From Spirochaetota bacterium (GTDB lineage Bacteria > Spirochaetota > Spirochaetia > DSM-27196 > PWMO01): a stretch of 17,652 nt of DNA. The DNA is taken from the NCBI GenBank assembly GCA_009908925.1, contig JAAAOH010000279.1:1-17652 (forward strand), written 5' to 3'. The notes below the pieces were generated by a model. The model saw only the letters and a program-made list of their open reading frames with translations, ran no database searches and was not told the origin of the DNA. This document shows, piece by piece, positions 1 to 6,262 of this stretch. The translations under genes were made by a program, and so were the position numbers. Position 1 is the first letter of the stretch, and each line of letters opens with the position of its first letter.

Positions 1-58
1 CGTTTCATGGTATACACTCAGGAACAGCGAGTTGCGCCGAGATACGTCTCGAAGCGTT

Positions 59-100
59 CTCATAACCCGGAGGTCGCAGGTTCGAGTCCTGCCCCTGCTA
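59..100 (+). pseudogene. 3' tRNA fragment (anticodon CAT), attachment-site-like remnant
   Basis: The 42 bases run from a CTCATAA anticodon loop (anticodon CAT) through a perfect T-arm (GCAGG / TTCGAGT / CCTGC) to an acceptor 3' strand CCCTGCT and discriminator A. CCA is not encoded. The 5' half is missing: the bases before the loop do not pair with CCCGG, there is no AGCAGGG-like 5' acceptor strand, and no D-arm consensus. It is directly followed by a strong terminator, as a genuine tRNA gene end would be. Known biology: tyrosine integrases using tRNA genes leave such 3' fragments at one element border, with crossover in the anticodon loop or T-arm. Inference: this is the displaced original 3' end of a tRNA-Met gene, with the element or the intact tRNA to the left of the window. 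It is not a functional tRNA as it stands. Confidence 0.75.
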
Positions 101-105
101 ATACG

Positions 106-145
106 AAAGGCGCGGCACTTCGTTTGGTGCCGCGCCTTTTCTTTT
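106..145 (+). terminator. Strong rho-independent terminator after the tRNA fragment
   Basis: A perfect 13-bp stem (106-118 pairs with 127-139), GC-rich with an AAA/TTT base, has an 8-base loop and is followed by TCTTTT. It starts 6 bases after the tRNA fragment. That position suggests it is the native terminator of the tRNA gene whose 3' end is at 100. It could also slow antisense transcription coming from the minus-strand pair ending at 167. Confidence 0.9.
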
Positions 146-166
146 GAGTGCCGGTCGGGTCAAGTC

Positions 167-523
167 TCAATAGGGATCACGCCTGAACCTGAAGCCGTTC
201 CTGTCGACCACCGTGAATCCGTCTTCCACTTTGTCGGCGTATGCACTTAGAAGTTCAAGCACGACATCGACTCGTTCAGGGAACGGACAGCCGAACAGTC
301 TGAGAAGAACCACGCCGCAATGCGTGAGCTCTTGCCTGAACACGAGCTCCCCAAAGTCTTTGTCTGTGGTGACGAGGACAGCTCGGAGCTCGGTTGCTTT
401 CGTCAGAACGTCTTTATCGGAAGCTGCAGGCATCGTTTCTGCCACATAAGTCACTGAATATCCCGCCTCTCGCAAGCCGGCTACCAATCCCCGATGCACC
501 CCTTCATCAGCAAGAAGGTGCAT
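167..523 (-). CDS. DUF5615-family PIN-like protein (putative toxin)
   Basis: The 118-residue product begins MHLLADEGVHRGLV, the usual DUF5615 opening in which an early acidic residue (here D6, E7) sits in a PIN-like active site. It continues with a central TTDKDFGEL motif (about 53-61), matching the conserved acidic T-x-D-x-DF signature of the family. DUF5615 proteins are small PIN-like proteins, often paired with DUF433 and predicted to be nucleases in toxin-antitoxin-like modules; activity is not shown here. The start ATG overlaps the stop of the DUF433 gene as TAATG, so translation is probably coupled. Length is typical and the gene looks intact. The module sits between two tRNA 3' fragments, which fits a mobile islet. 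Family assignment is good; the toxin role is inferred from family and context. Confidence 0.85.
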   Translation of the reverse strand: MHLLADEGVHRGLVAGLREAGYSVTYVAETMPAASDKDVLTKATELRAVLVTTDKDFGELVFRQELTHCGVVLLRLFGCPFPERVDVVLELLSAYADKVEDGFTVVDRNGFRFRRDPY

Positions 524-759
524 TACGCCGTTCGTTTCCTGGGCTGTACTTCATCCAGTCTTAGCACTTTGGCGGCATATCCGATCGCGGCGAGAACCTT
601 TTCCTTGTCCAAAGCCGGGTGAGAGGCGGCAATCTCTTCTACACTCTCCCCCGTCGCTATTCTCTCTACTATTGACTGAACCGTCACCCGGGTTCCGGCG
701 ACTACAGGCTTGCCGAGCATCGTGTCAGCATTCGCAGTAATCAGATCGTTCTGTTCCAT
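523..759 (-). CDS. DUF433-domain protein (putative antitoxin)
   Basis: The 78-residue product carries the DUF433 core: MLGKPVVAGTRVTVQSIVERI at about 14-34, then EEIAASHPALDKEKVLAAI. This is a winged-helix-like fold related to the VapB/antitoxin type. I start at 759 and not at the longer in-frame ATG at 879 because the core lies close to this Met, an AAAGAGG Shine-Dalgarno precedes it, and a promoter-like sequence lies immediately upstream. Its TAA overlaps the DUF5615 start, giving the usual antitoxin-first operon order. By analogy with other antitoxins it may bind its own promoter. Antitoxin function is inferred, not visible. Confidence 0.85.
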   Translation of the reverse strand: MEQNDLITANADTMLGKPVVAGTRVTVQSIVERIATGESVEEIAASHPALDKEKVLAAIGYAAKVLRLDEVQPRKRTA

Positions 760-786
760 TTTCACCTGCCTCTTTCCGTAATCTAC

Positions 787-814
787 AATATACCGTTCTG
801 TAGTACACGTCCAA
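787..814 (-). promoter_or_regulatory. Putative sigma-70 promoter of the first DUF433/DUF5615 pair
   Basis: Reading the minus strand, TTGGAC (809-814) and TATATT (787-792) are separated by 16 bases, and the DUF433 start is 27 bases beyond the -10 box. This arrangement supports the short start at 759. No clear palindrome for self-repression was seen. Confidence 0.45.
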
Positions 815-1118
815 GGCCACACGGAAGATCCCTTGGGGTTACTCACCCCGAGATTCGGGCTTCTATGAAGTGTTCTCATTTCGAAGCAGCCCTACAGTGG
901 CATGGTCACGAACCATGCGAGACTCTGTCCGTTACAGCGGGGAGAGTTCAAGACCGAGGCAGCCGGAACAGCCGTGCGCTGTCGAGGTCAAAGCCCCATA
1001 ATCCTGCCTATGGGAACTTGAGTGTCGATAGCTACCGGTAAAGCTCACTATTGGCGTTATCTAACTGAGAGCGAACAGGGGGTAGTCTGCCCTGAAAATC
1101 GGCTCGGCCGATGGAACC
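815..1118. other. Non-coding stretch with small hairpins
   Basis: No convincing gene was found on either strand. A perfect 7-bp stem with 5-base loop (GCATGGT at 900-906, ACCATGC at 912-918) and a 5-bp stem at 848-860 are visible. The 900-918 hairpin could end transcription from the truncated second pair, but it lacks a T-run. The stretch between 919 and 1118 holds no recognisable continuation of the truncated DUF5615 gene. Confidence 0.4.
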
Positions 1119-1199
1119 CTAATGGACTGCCTGGTGTCCGTCTGCAACGAGCACCGAAACCCATGCGGGCGAGACATTCATGTCAAGTAGGAGCTTCAT
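1119..1199 (-). pseudogene. Truncated DUF5615 gene (N-terminal 26 codons)
   Basis: The reading frame MKLLLDMNVSPAWVSVLVAD followed by GHQAVH matches the start of DUF5615 proteins, which normally continue for about 115 residues with W after AVH. Here the frame ends in TAG immediately after AVH, and no downstream frame resumes the family. The start overlaps the DUF433 stop as ATGA, showing the original operon was like the first pair. The catalytic acidic residues of the middle and C-terminal parts are lost, so the toxin-like partner is almost certainly inactive. The break looks like a deletion or recombination boundary, not a point mutation. Confidence 0.75.
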
Positions 1200-1426
1200 C
1201 CCCCGGTTACCGATACCTCTTTCTCCTCGGCTCTCCACGCGGCGTACTCGAGGGCTGCATCGATATCTTCGCTTCTGAGGTAGGGATACAACGTGAGTAT
1301 CTCCTGGCGATCGTGGCCTTTGCTGAGCATACCGACGACAAGTCCAACGGTGACTCGTGTACCGCGAATGCACGGCTTACCGCCCATGATGTCGGGGTCA
1401 AGAACAATTCTTTCCGGCAATTTCAT
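1196..1426 (-). CDS. DUF433-domain protein (putative orphan antitoxin)
   Basis: The 76-residue protein has the DUF433 core: RIVLDPDIMGGKPCIRGTRV (about 6-25), then VGMLSKGHDRQEIL and YPYLRSEDIDAALEYA. The start at 1426 is supported by GGGAGGT a few bases upstream and by an upstream promoter-like sequence; longer starts add residues with no family similarity. The 3' end overlaps the truncated DUF5615 start (ATGA). With its partner destroyed this is an orphan antitoxin, which may persist through antidote function against related modules or simply be decaying. It is only moderately similar to the first DUF433 protein, so the pairs are not a recent tandem copy. Confidence 0.82.
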   Translation of the reverse strand: MKLPERIVLDPDIMGGKPCIRGTRVTVGLVVGMLSKGHDRQEILTLYPYLRSEDIDAALEYAAWRAEEKEVSVTGG

Positions 1427-1458
1427 CGCGCACCTCCCAGCCTCTACGCCCTTGGCTG

Positions 1459-1487
1459 ATGGTAATCCAACCACGCTTGCTAGACAA
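1459..1487 (-). promoter_or_regulatory. Putative promoter of the second DUF433 gene
   Basis: On the minus strand TTGTCT (1482-1487) and TACCAT (1459-1464) are spaced by 17 bases, which places a start site about 25 bases before the DUF433 ATG. Both boxes match four of six consensus bases. Between 1488 and 1657 I see no gene. Confidence 0.4.
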
Positions 1488-1657
1488 TGGCGCCGTTTCC
1501 CATGAACTCACAGATAGTAAGTAACAGAAGAATCCGCCATCCCCGGCCAACTCGGCGCATTCTGGGTCAACACAGCCCAACAAAGCCGTAGCCCTATCCC
1601 ATTCTGGGGGATATACTTAAAGATGAAAAACGACGCCAGGAGCTACCCGGAGCCGGC

Positions 1658-1699
1658 CTCACAACGCGGAGGCAGCAGGTTCGAGTCCCGCCCCTGCTA
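1658..1699 (+). pseudogene. Second 3' tRNA fragment, degenerate
   Basis: The stretch runs from CTCACAA (anticodon-loop-like, CAC) through GGTTCGAGTCC to CCCTGCTA. It matches the fragment at 59-100 at 37 of 42 positions with no gaps. One substitution breaks the T-stem, and no 5' half of a tRNA precedes it. It therefore looks like an older, drifted copy of the same attachment-site-like sequence, placed so the two copies flank the DUF433/DUF5615 modules. A long open frame crossing it into the next gene is non-coding here. Confidence 0.65.
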
Positions 1700-1808
1700 C
1701 TTCGTACGCCGCCGGCCTGACCGTCCCGGCTTCGCGTCCGCCGGTCCCGGTGGAATGCTCTGGCTGGTTGCTTGCTTTGAAACACGGCCGGCAATACCTT
1801 ACCGGAAT

Positions 1809-2543
1809 ATGAAGCGATTCATCATCCTTACGATGCTTGTCGCCGCCGCGGGAAACGCGCTCGCCAACCGCCCACCGGCTAACCTGCCGGAAATCATCGC
1901 GATCTCGCATGCGAGTGCGGTGGTTGAATGGGATGAAGCCACCGTTTTCGTCGATCCGGTCGGCGCGCAGTCCCGGTACGCTCCGTACGGCACGCCGGAA
2001 ATTGTTGTTCTCACCCACATTCACCCGGATCACCTCAGCGTCGATACGATGATCGGTATGCTCGCCCGCGACACGGTGGTACTCGCACCGCAGTCGGTGA
2101 TCGATGAGTTGCCGCTCATGATTGCGAACAATACCATCAGACCGTTCGAGGCCGGAACAACACAGAACGTTCTCGGCATCACCTTCACCGCTGTCCCGGC
2201 GTACAACATTCGGCCCCAAGCTCAGCAGTATCACCCTCGCTCGCGCGGTGATATCGGCGTTGTCATGGACGTGGATGGTACCCGCGTGTATTTCTCAGGC
2301 GACACCGAGGGCACCCCGGAGATGCTCGCGCTCGAGAACATCGACACGGCAGTCGTGGCGATGAATCTGCCGTTCACCATGGGAGTAGAAGCCGCTGCCG
2401 AGGCAGTGGCGACGTTTTCGCCCCGGGTCGTCGTACCGTATCACTACCGTTCATCCGACGGCTTCAGTGATCTAAATCAGTTCGAGCGGATACTCTCAGA
2501 CCTGAATCCTGCGGTACAGGTGGAACGGAAAGAGTGGTACTAG
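1809..2543 (+). CDS. Exported metallo-beta-lactamase-fold hydrolase (COG2220/UlaG-like)
   Basis: The 244-residue product starts with a signal peptide (KRF, hydrophobic 4-15, then ALA before N20). The metal-site motif THIHPDH (69-75) follows, with AYN...YHPR near 131-144, SGDTEGTPEM (163-172; D165 ligand) and PYHYRSSD (210-217; H212). This ligand set matches the Lactamase_B_2/3 group of Zn-dependent hydrolases related to UlaG; the substrate is unknown. Most relatives are cytoplasmic, so the signal peptide is notable. I place the start at 1809 and not at the upstream in-frame ATG at 1623 because the signal peptide begins there and the extra 62 codons would cross a tRNA fragment. The Shine-Dalgarno is weak. 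The gene converges on the nitroreductase gene 14 bases away. Confidence 0.85.
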   Translation: MKRFIILTMLVAAAGNALANRPPANLPEIIAISHASAVVEWDEATVFVDPVGAQSRYAPYGTPEIVVLTHIHPDHLSVDTMIGMLARDTVVLAPQSVIDELPLMIANNTIRPFEAGTTQNVLGITFTAVPAYNIRPQAQQYHPRSRGDIGVVMDVDGTRVYFSGDTEGTPEMLALENIDTAVVAMNLPFTMGVEAAAEAVATFSPRVVVPYHYRSSDGFSDLNQFERILSDLNPAVQVERKEWY

Positions 2544-2550
2544 TTGCGCC

Positions 2551-2572
2551 CCGGGCCTCACCGACCGCCCGG
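2551..2572. terminator. Possible bidirectional hairpin between convergent genes
   Basis: CCGGGC (2551-2556) is perfectly complementary to GCCCGG (2567-2572) around a 10-base loop, at the meeting point of two convergent genes. There is no T-run on either side, and the right arm lies inside the nitroreductase 3' end, so termination is only a suggestion. Confidence 0.25.
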
Positions 2573-3364
2573 CCTGACACCTGTAATGCGGGGCGTATCG
2601 CCGAACGACAAGGACACCGGCGCATCGAGGCTGTGTTGTGCGCCGACGACGAGGTGCCTGAGCGCGATGCCGCAATCGAGACGCTTCGAGGCGCTGCCAC
2701 GGCTGCCGCCCTCCGCATCGACTTCCACCGTCAGCTCCCTTCCATCGAAGCGAAAGACCCAGGGCTGGCGATTGACCGCCGAGGGCGCGAGCCGGGCCGC
2801 TTCTGCGGCTGTTTTAGCCCAGTCGGGCCATTGGCTCAGCATCTCTCCGATGCAGAGCTTTTCGAGCGTCTTCCGCGTGTGGCTCCCCGCCGCCCGCTTC
2901 ATCACCTTCTCGGTGAAGCTGTAGGACTCTTTCGGATACCCGAGGGGCGAGACGGCAAGAAGCCGCTCCCGGGCGGCAAGATCCAGGTCCTGTCCCGCCG
3001 CCGCAGGGTCAAAGGTTCCTGACACCCAGCAGGTCCCGAGTCCCAGATGAGTGGCCTCGAGCACCGCAGCCTCCCCAATGTACCCGGGCTCCTCATCGCG
3101 TTCGCTGTCGTCAGATGCACCGATGAAGGCGAGATAGGAGGGGGCCCCCTTTATGATCCCGTAGCCGCCCCGGATACCGGAGAAGATCGCGCCGTCATGA
3201 GAGTGCACCAGGGCGATGCGCGACGCGTCCGAACCGCGGTTCAGCTCGTCGATCAGTGCGGCAAGCCGCTCCAGTTTCTCCGGCTCTACGGGCGTTCTCA
3301 CATACTTGCGCCGCGAGTGTCGCAGCGCGATAGCTTCATACCAGTTTCTATTTTGTTCGTTCAT
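2558..3364 (-). CDS. Nitroreductase-family protein (TM1586 type)
   Basis: The 268-residue product has the nitroreductase opening ALRHSRRKYVRTPVEPEKLERL (about 13-34), GEAAVLEATHLGLGTCWVSG (97-116), and a C-terminal half with LAPSAVNRQPWVFRFDG (192-208), the second FMN-pocket motif. The layout of two nitroreductase-like halves in one chain matches the TM1586_NiRdase family (PF14512), flavin-dependent oxidoreductases of uncertain substrate. It starts 7 bases after the FMN_bind gene and is surely co-transcribed with it. A 96-base piece of a second copy (2717-2812 here) lies at 6870-6965. The C-terminus is intact; function beyond flavin redox chemistry cannot be stated. Confidence 0.85.
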   Translation of the reverse strand: MNEQNRNWYEAIALRHSRRKYVRTPVEPEKLERLAALIDELNRGSDASRIALVHSHDGAIFSGIRGGYGIIKGAPSYLAFIGASDDSERDEEPGYIGEAAVLEATHLGLGTCWVSGTFDPAAAGQDLDLAARERLLAVSPLGYPKESYSFTEKVMKRAAGSHTRKTLEKLCIGEMLSQWPDWAKTAAEAARLAPSAVNRQPWVFRFDGRELTVEVDAEGGSRGSASKRLDCGIALRHLVVGAQHSLDAPVSLSFGDTPRITGVRPGGR

Positions 3365-3371
3365 ACTGAGT

Positions 3372-3764
3372 TCACCGGGAGGTCAGAGCACGGTACGTGG
3401 CAACCATAATCGAGCGGCTGCTGGAGGTTGCACCGGATACTGCCTCTACCCTGGGTGACTGCGCAGCTTCGATTCGTTCCGTCGTCGCGAGAGCCTCATA
3501 CCCCGGGGCGGCATCCTGCTCGACCATCTCGACGTCTGCGATTCGCCCGCTTTCCACAGTCACCTCTACGGTGGCCCGCACGAGGAAGTCGCCGAAGCTC
3601 CCGGTGTAGGTGCCGTCATCCAGTTGATTCAGCTGCACGGGCCCGACCTCCTCTACCGCAGCCTCCATTCGGTCGCCCGTGACGCTCAGGCGCCCCAGAA
3701 TCACCGCGGTGACGACGGCCGACACGGCGACCACGATACCAACTACGATGACGACCTTTCTCAT
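3372..3764 (-). CDS. FMN_bind-domain membrane-anchored flavoprotein
   Basis: The 130-residue product has an N-terminal membrane anchor (4-25) followed by an FMN_bind domain: DGTYTGSF (50-57), then TVEVTVESGRIADVEMV (66-82), and SGATSSS (110-116). The last matches the flavinylation motif (consensus DGxTSAT) modified by ApbE transferases, which attach FMN covalently to the final Ser or Thr, here S116. Such domains face the outside of the inner membrane in RnfG, NqrC and extracellular electron-transfer systems. The start at 3764 is chosen for its AAAGGAG site and the anchor; the longer frame to 3890 adds no domain. It is first in a two-gene operon with the nitroreductase, suggesting electron flow between them. 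No apbE gene is in view. Confidence 0.85.
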   Translation of the reverse strand: MRKVVIVVGIVVAVSAVVTAVILGRLSVTGDRMEAAVEEVGPVQLNQLDDGTYTGSFGDFLVRATVEVTVESGRIADVEMVEQDAAPGYEALATTERIEAAQSPRVEAVSGATSSSRSIMVATYRALTSR

Positions 3765-3793
3765 TCGGGAGATCTCCTTTGCTTCACAACTAC

Positions 3794-3822
3794 AGTGTAT
3801 ATATCCCTCCGGTACTACGCAA
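3794..3822 (-). promoter_or_regulatory. Putative promoter of the FMN_bind-nitroreductase operon
   Basis: On the minus strand TTGCGT (3817-3822) and TACACT (3794-3799) are 17 bases apart and about 30 bases upstream of the FMN_bind start. The rest of the divergent gap up to 3949 shows no further gene. Confidence 0.4.
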
Positions 3823-3949
3823 CGGAACCCCGCCGGCTGCCGCCGAGTAAGCGTGCCAACTTCGACAGGGCCTTCCGCCGAATAGGGCATTTTCTCATTG
3901 AATCTGCAAGAGCCGTGGTCGCATTGAGCGCGGAGGCATAATTGATCAT

Positions 3950-4915
3950 ATGATTCTCGTAGGCGATTCGATCTTCGACAACGCGCCCTATGTCAGCGAC
4001 GGACAGACGGTCATCGACCACCTGCAGCACGAGCTGCGCGATGAAGCCGAGGTGACCCTTCTTGCGGTGGACGGGAGCTTTGCAAACGAGGTCCCCGGGC
4101 AGCTGCAGAAACTGCCTCGACGCGCCACGCACCTTTTCATGAGCGCCGGCGGGAATGACGCGCTTGGCGCGAGGACGGCGTTAGACGGATTCTCGCTCGA
4201 CGCGGGAGGGCGCGAGCCCGCGGCCGCCCCCGAAACCGCCAACCGCCCGCACGCCGCGGAGGAGCTGGAAGAGCTTCCCGGGGCGGGCCGGAGCCGCGGA
4301 AACGGCATCGGCGGTGCAATACGGAGCGCCCTCGGTGAAGCCGGCTCAGAGCTGTTTGCCGGGCGTCGCGGTCTCGACAGCACGCGCGTTCTGAACGAGC
4401 TCGGCTCGGCTACGCACCTGCTCGACGTTCTGTCGGTCCTTCAGCACGAGTTCACGAGGAACTACGAGAAAGCGCTTGCCGCTGTGCGAGAAACCGGGCT
4501 GCCCGCCGCGGTGTGTACCGTCTACGACAGCATACCCCACCTCGAAGCACGTTACCGCACGGCTCTGTCGGTATTCAACGATCACATCATCATACGGGCG
4601 ACTGTATTCGGCTTTCCGGTGATCGACCTCAGGGCGGTCTGCAGCGAAGAGGCGGACTGCGCGCCGGCATCTCCGATCGAGCCCTCGGACGCGCCCGCGT
4701 TTGCAACCAACCTCAATCCCGAGGCGTTTTTTCGGGATCCCGAATGCATCGACAGCTTGCGCGACAAGTACGGCGTAGACGGGCAGCAATTCGTCGTGCT
4801 GCTGATAGGAAAGGACGGAGGGGTGAAACTGCGAGCCGAGGAGCCTGTTACGACGACCGAGCTCTTCTCGCTCATCGATTCGATGCCGATGCGCAGACGC
4901 GAGATTCGCGAGTAA
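3950..4915 (+). CDS. SGNH-family hydrolase fused to the C-terminal half of a DUF4174 protein
   Basis: The 321-residue product opens with MILVGDSIFDNAPYV, where GDS (5-7) carries the SGNH catalytic Ser. GGND (67-70) gives the conserved Asn block and VIDLRAVC (224-231) plus SPIEPS (241-246) the end of the SGNH domain. Relatives usually finish shortly after with a GGxKIA-like tail. Here the chain instead continues into about 265-318, containing LRDKYGV, LLIGKDGGVKLR (284-295), TTTELFSLIDSMPMRRREIR. This is the characteristic C-terminal half of DUF4174 (PF13778), and the N-terminal half of that domain is absent. A 65-residue Ala/Gly/Glu-rich insert (about 80-144) also interrupts the SGNH fold. 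A GGAGG site lies 13 bases upstream, rather far. It may be an active fusion or a chance read-through into a DUF4174 relic; the frame is clean. Confidence 0.8.
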   Translation: MILVGDSIFDNAPYVSDGQTVIDHLQHELRDEAEVTLLAVDGSFANEVPGQLQKLPRRATHLFMSAGGNDALGARTALDGFSLDAGGREPAAAPETANRPHAAEELEELPGAGRSRGNGIGGAIRSALGEAGSELFAGRRGLDSTRVLNELGSATHLLDVLSVLQHEFTRNYEKALAAVRETGLPAAVCTVYDSIPHLEARYRTALSVFNDHIIIRATVFGFPVIDLRAVCSEEADCAPASPIEPSDAPAFATNLNPEAFFRDPECIDSLRDKYGVDGQQFVVLLIGKDGGVKLRAEEPVTTTELFSLIDSMPMRRREIRE

Positions 4916-4986
4916 GAGACACAATAGGAGAACGCGAAGCGCGATATCCTGACGGGGAAAATGTGCACGGCGGGGGGTTCGGGCGT

Positions 4987-6165
4987 TCACCGTCCGCTCG
5001 CCGCGACCTGTAAGGGAAACGTCACCACAAACGCGGTCTGGGGCTCACTGAGGATTTCGAGTGTGCCGGATAGCTGTTCGACGAGTCCCGAGACGAGCTG
5101 CATTCCGAGGGATGAGCAGTCGCTCGGGTCAAAATCGCCAGGGAGGCTCCTGCCGGAGTTGGACACTGTCAGTACGGCGGATCCCGACTCCGCGGCCCGT
5201 TCCAGGCTCATCTCGACCATGTTGGAGCCGCCACTGTCGAAGGCGTGTTTCACGGCATTCGTCACGGTCTCGTTGACAATGATGCCGAGAGCCGTTGCCC
5301 TCTTTGCCGGCAACTCGATCGGGTCGGCGAACACTCGGTATTCGACACCCGGCATCGAGACCGAGCCCATTACAGATGCCATCAGATTCTCCAGATACCC
5401 CCTCATCGGAATGATAAGCCCGGCATCGGTGCGGGAAAGCATTTCGTGCACGTGCTCGACCGCACTGATACGGCGCTGGAGATCGGACAGGTCTACCTCG
5501 CCGCCGAAGGTCGACTCCTTGATGCTAACGAGAGATGCAACAAGGGCAAGATTGTTTTTCACGCGGTGGTGGGTTTCGCGGATGAGCTGAGACTTCGCGT
5601 CGAGGGCAGCACTCAAAGAGGCGGCGAGTTGCCGGTTCTGGGAGTACAGCCGGGCAAGGATGCCGGACATGCCGAGCAGCAGAAGAAGGGCCGACCAGAT
5701 ACCGGTCTGCAGGGCCCGGTACTGCTGTTGGCTGTGCTCGCGCATGAACCTGGTGAGATCCTCGAACGCACGGTTGGTGGCGACCACGTCTTTTGGATTC
5801 CGGGTGTGATGAGCGATGAGCCCGCGCTCGATCTCTTCGAGCCAGACCGCCACTTCGGGATTCTGATCCTCGATGATTTCGAAGAAGCGATTGCCTTTCA
5901 TCTGAGCGTGGGCCCGCTCCAGGTCGCGAACGAGCCCGTGCGGCGAAGGCCGGTTCACCGTGCCCACCGCTGAACTGTCTGCTCCTGCGACGGATCGCAC
6001 CCTGAGGTAGGAAAGCCAGAGCTCGGTGACGCTCTGTTGGGTGTCCTCGACACTTCGCATTAGAAGCGGCCCCGCGACTATGAAGCCGCCGAGTATCGCT
6101 ACGAGCGCGAGGATACCGAAGAGAGGAAGGGAGTGAGCAGTTGCGGGTTGCGCATGATGCCGCAC
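4987..6165 (-). CDS. HisKA_2-type membrane sensor histidine kinase
   Basis: The 392-residue product has a first membrane helix (about 13-36), a periplasmic segment of about 118 residues (37-154) with no family I recognise, a second helix (155-172), then a kinase core. The H-box is ETHHRVKNNLALV (197-209) with probable phosphoacceptor H200. The N-box is IIVNETVTNAVKHAF (295-309) and the G-box LGMQLVSGLVEQL (353-365). This H-box belongs to HisKA_2 (PF07568), where the catalytic domain is HATPase_c-like. The start codon is GTG with no good Shine-Dalgarno, so the start is the least certain part. It is divergent from the ECF-S-like gene, 97 bases away; no response regulator is adjacent. Confidence 0.88.
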   Translation of the reverse strand: MRHHAQPATAHSLPLFGILALVAILGGFIVAGPLLMRSVEDTQQSVTELWLSYLRVRSVAGADSSAVGTVNRPSPHGLVRDLERAHAQMKGNRFFEIIEDQNPEVAVWLEEIERGLIAHHTRNPKDVVATNRAFEDLTRFMREHSQQQYRALQTGIWSALLLLLGMSGILARLYSQNRQLAASLSAALDAKSQLIRETHHRVKNNLALVASLVSIKESTFGGEVDLSDLQRRISAVEHVHEMLSRTDAGLIIPMRGYLENLMASVMGSVSMPGVEYRVFADPIELPAKRATALGIIVNETVTNAVKHAFDSGGSNMVEMSLERAAESGSAVLTVSNSGRSLPGDFDPSDCSSLGMQLVSGLVEQLSGTLEILSEPQTAFVVTFPLQVAASGR

Positions 6166-6221
6166 GACACTTCATGTTACCCCGGTTCTGCTGCGTCGTA
6201 AACGGCGCGTGCCCGGATTTG

Positions 6222-6250
6222 TTGACAGCTGTGCGATGCCGCGGTAGCCT
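6222..6250 (+). promoter_or_regulatory. Promoter-like sequence for the ECF-S-like gene, near-leaderless
   Basis: TTGACA (6222-6227) is a perfect -35 box and TAGCCT (6245-6250) a fair -10 box with 17-base spacing. Transcription would begin about 6 bases before the ATG at 6263, and no Shine-Dalgarno precedes that ATG, so the message may be almost leaderless. Confidence 0.45.
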
Positions 6251-6262
6251 GTTCGAGTCATC

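Noticed and set aside
25..100. Complete tRNA gene
   Set aside because: No 5' acceptor strand pairing with CCCTGCT, no D-arm consensus, and the 5' anticodon stem does not pair with CCCGG.
1000..1075. Integron attC-like site (GGCGTTAT and ATCTAAC with a TACCGGTA palindrome)
   Set aside because: No matching core at the proper distance and no extended imperfect hairpin or integrase.
1022..1459. Plus-strand open frame of 145 codons
   Set aside because: It is antisense to the DUF433 gene and truncated DUF5615, with no recognisable domain.
4346..4990. Minus-strand open frame of 214 codons
   Set aside because: It is antisense to the SGNH fusion gene, with composition typical of GC-rich shadow frames.
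5245..5973. Plus-strand open frame of 242 codons
   Set aside because: It is antisense to the sensor kinase, whose H, N and G boxes are clear.
6251..6259. GTTCGAGTC, a T-loop-like string before the ECF-S-like gene, as a third tRNA fragment
   Set aside because: Only nine bases match; there is no T-stem or acceptor around it.
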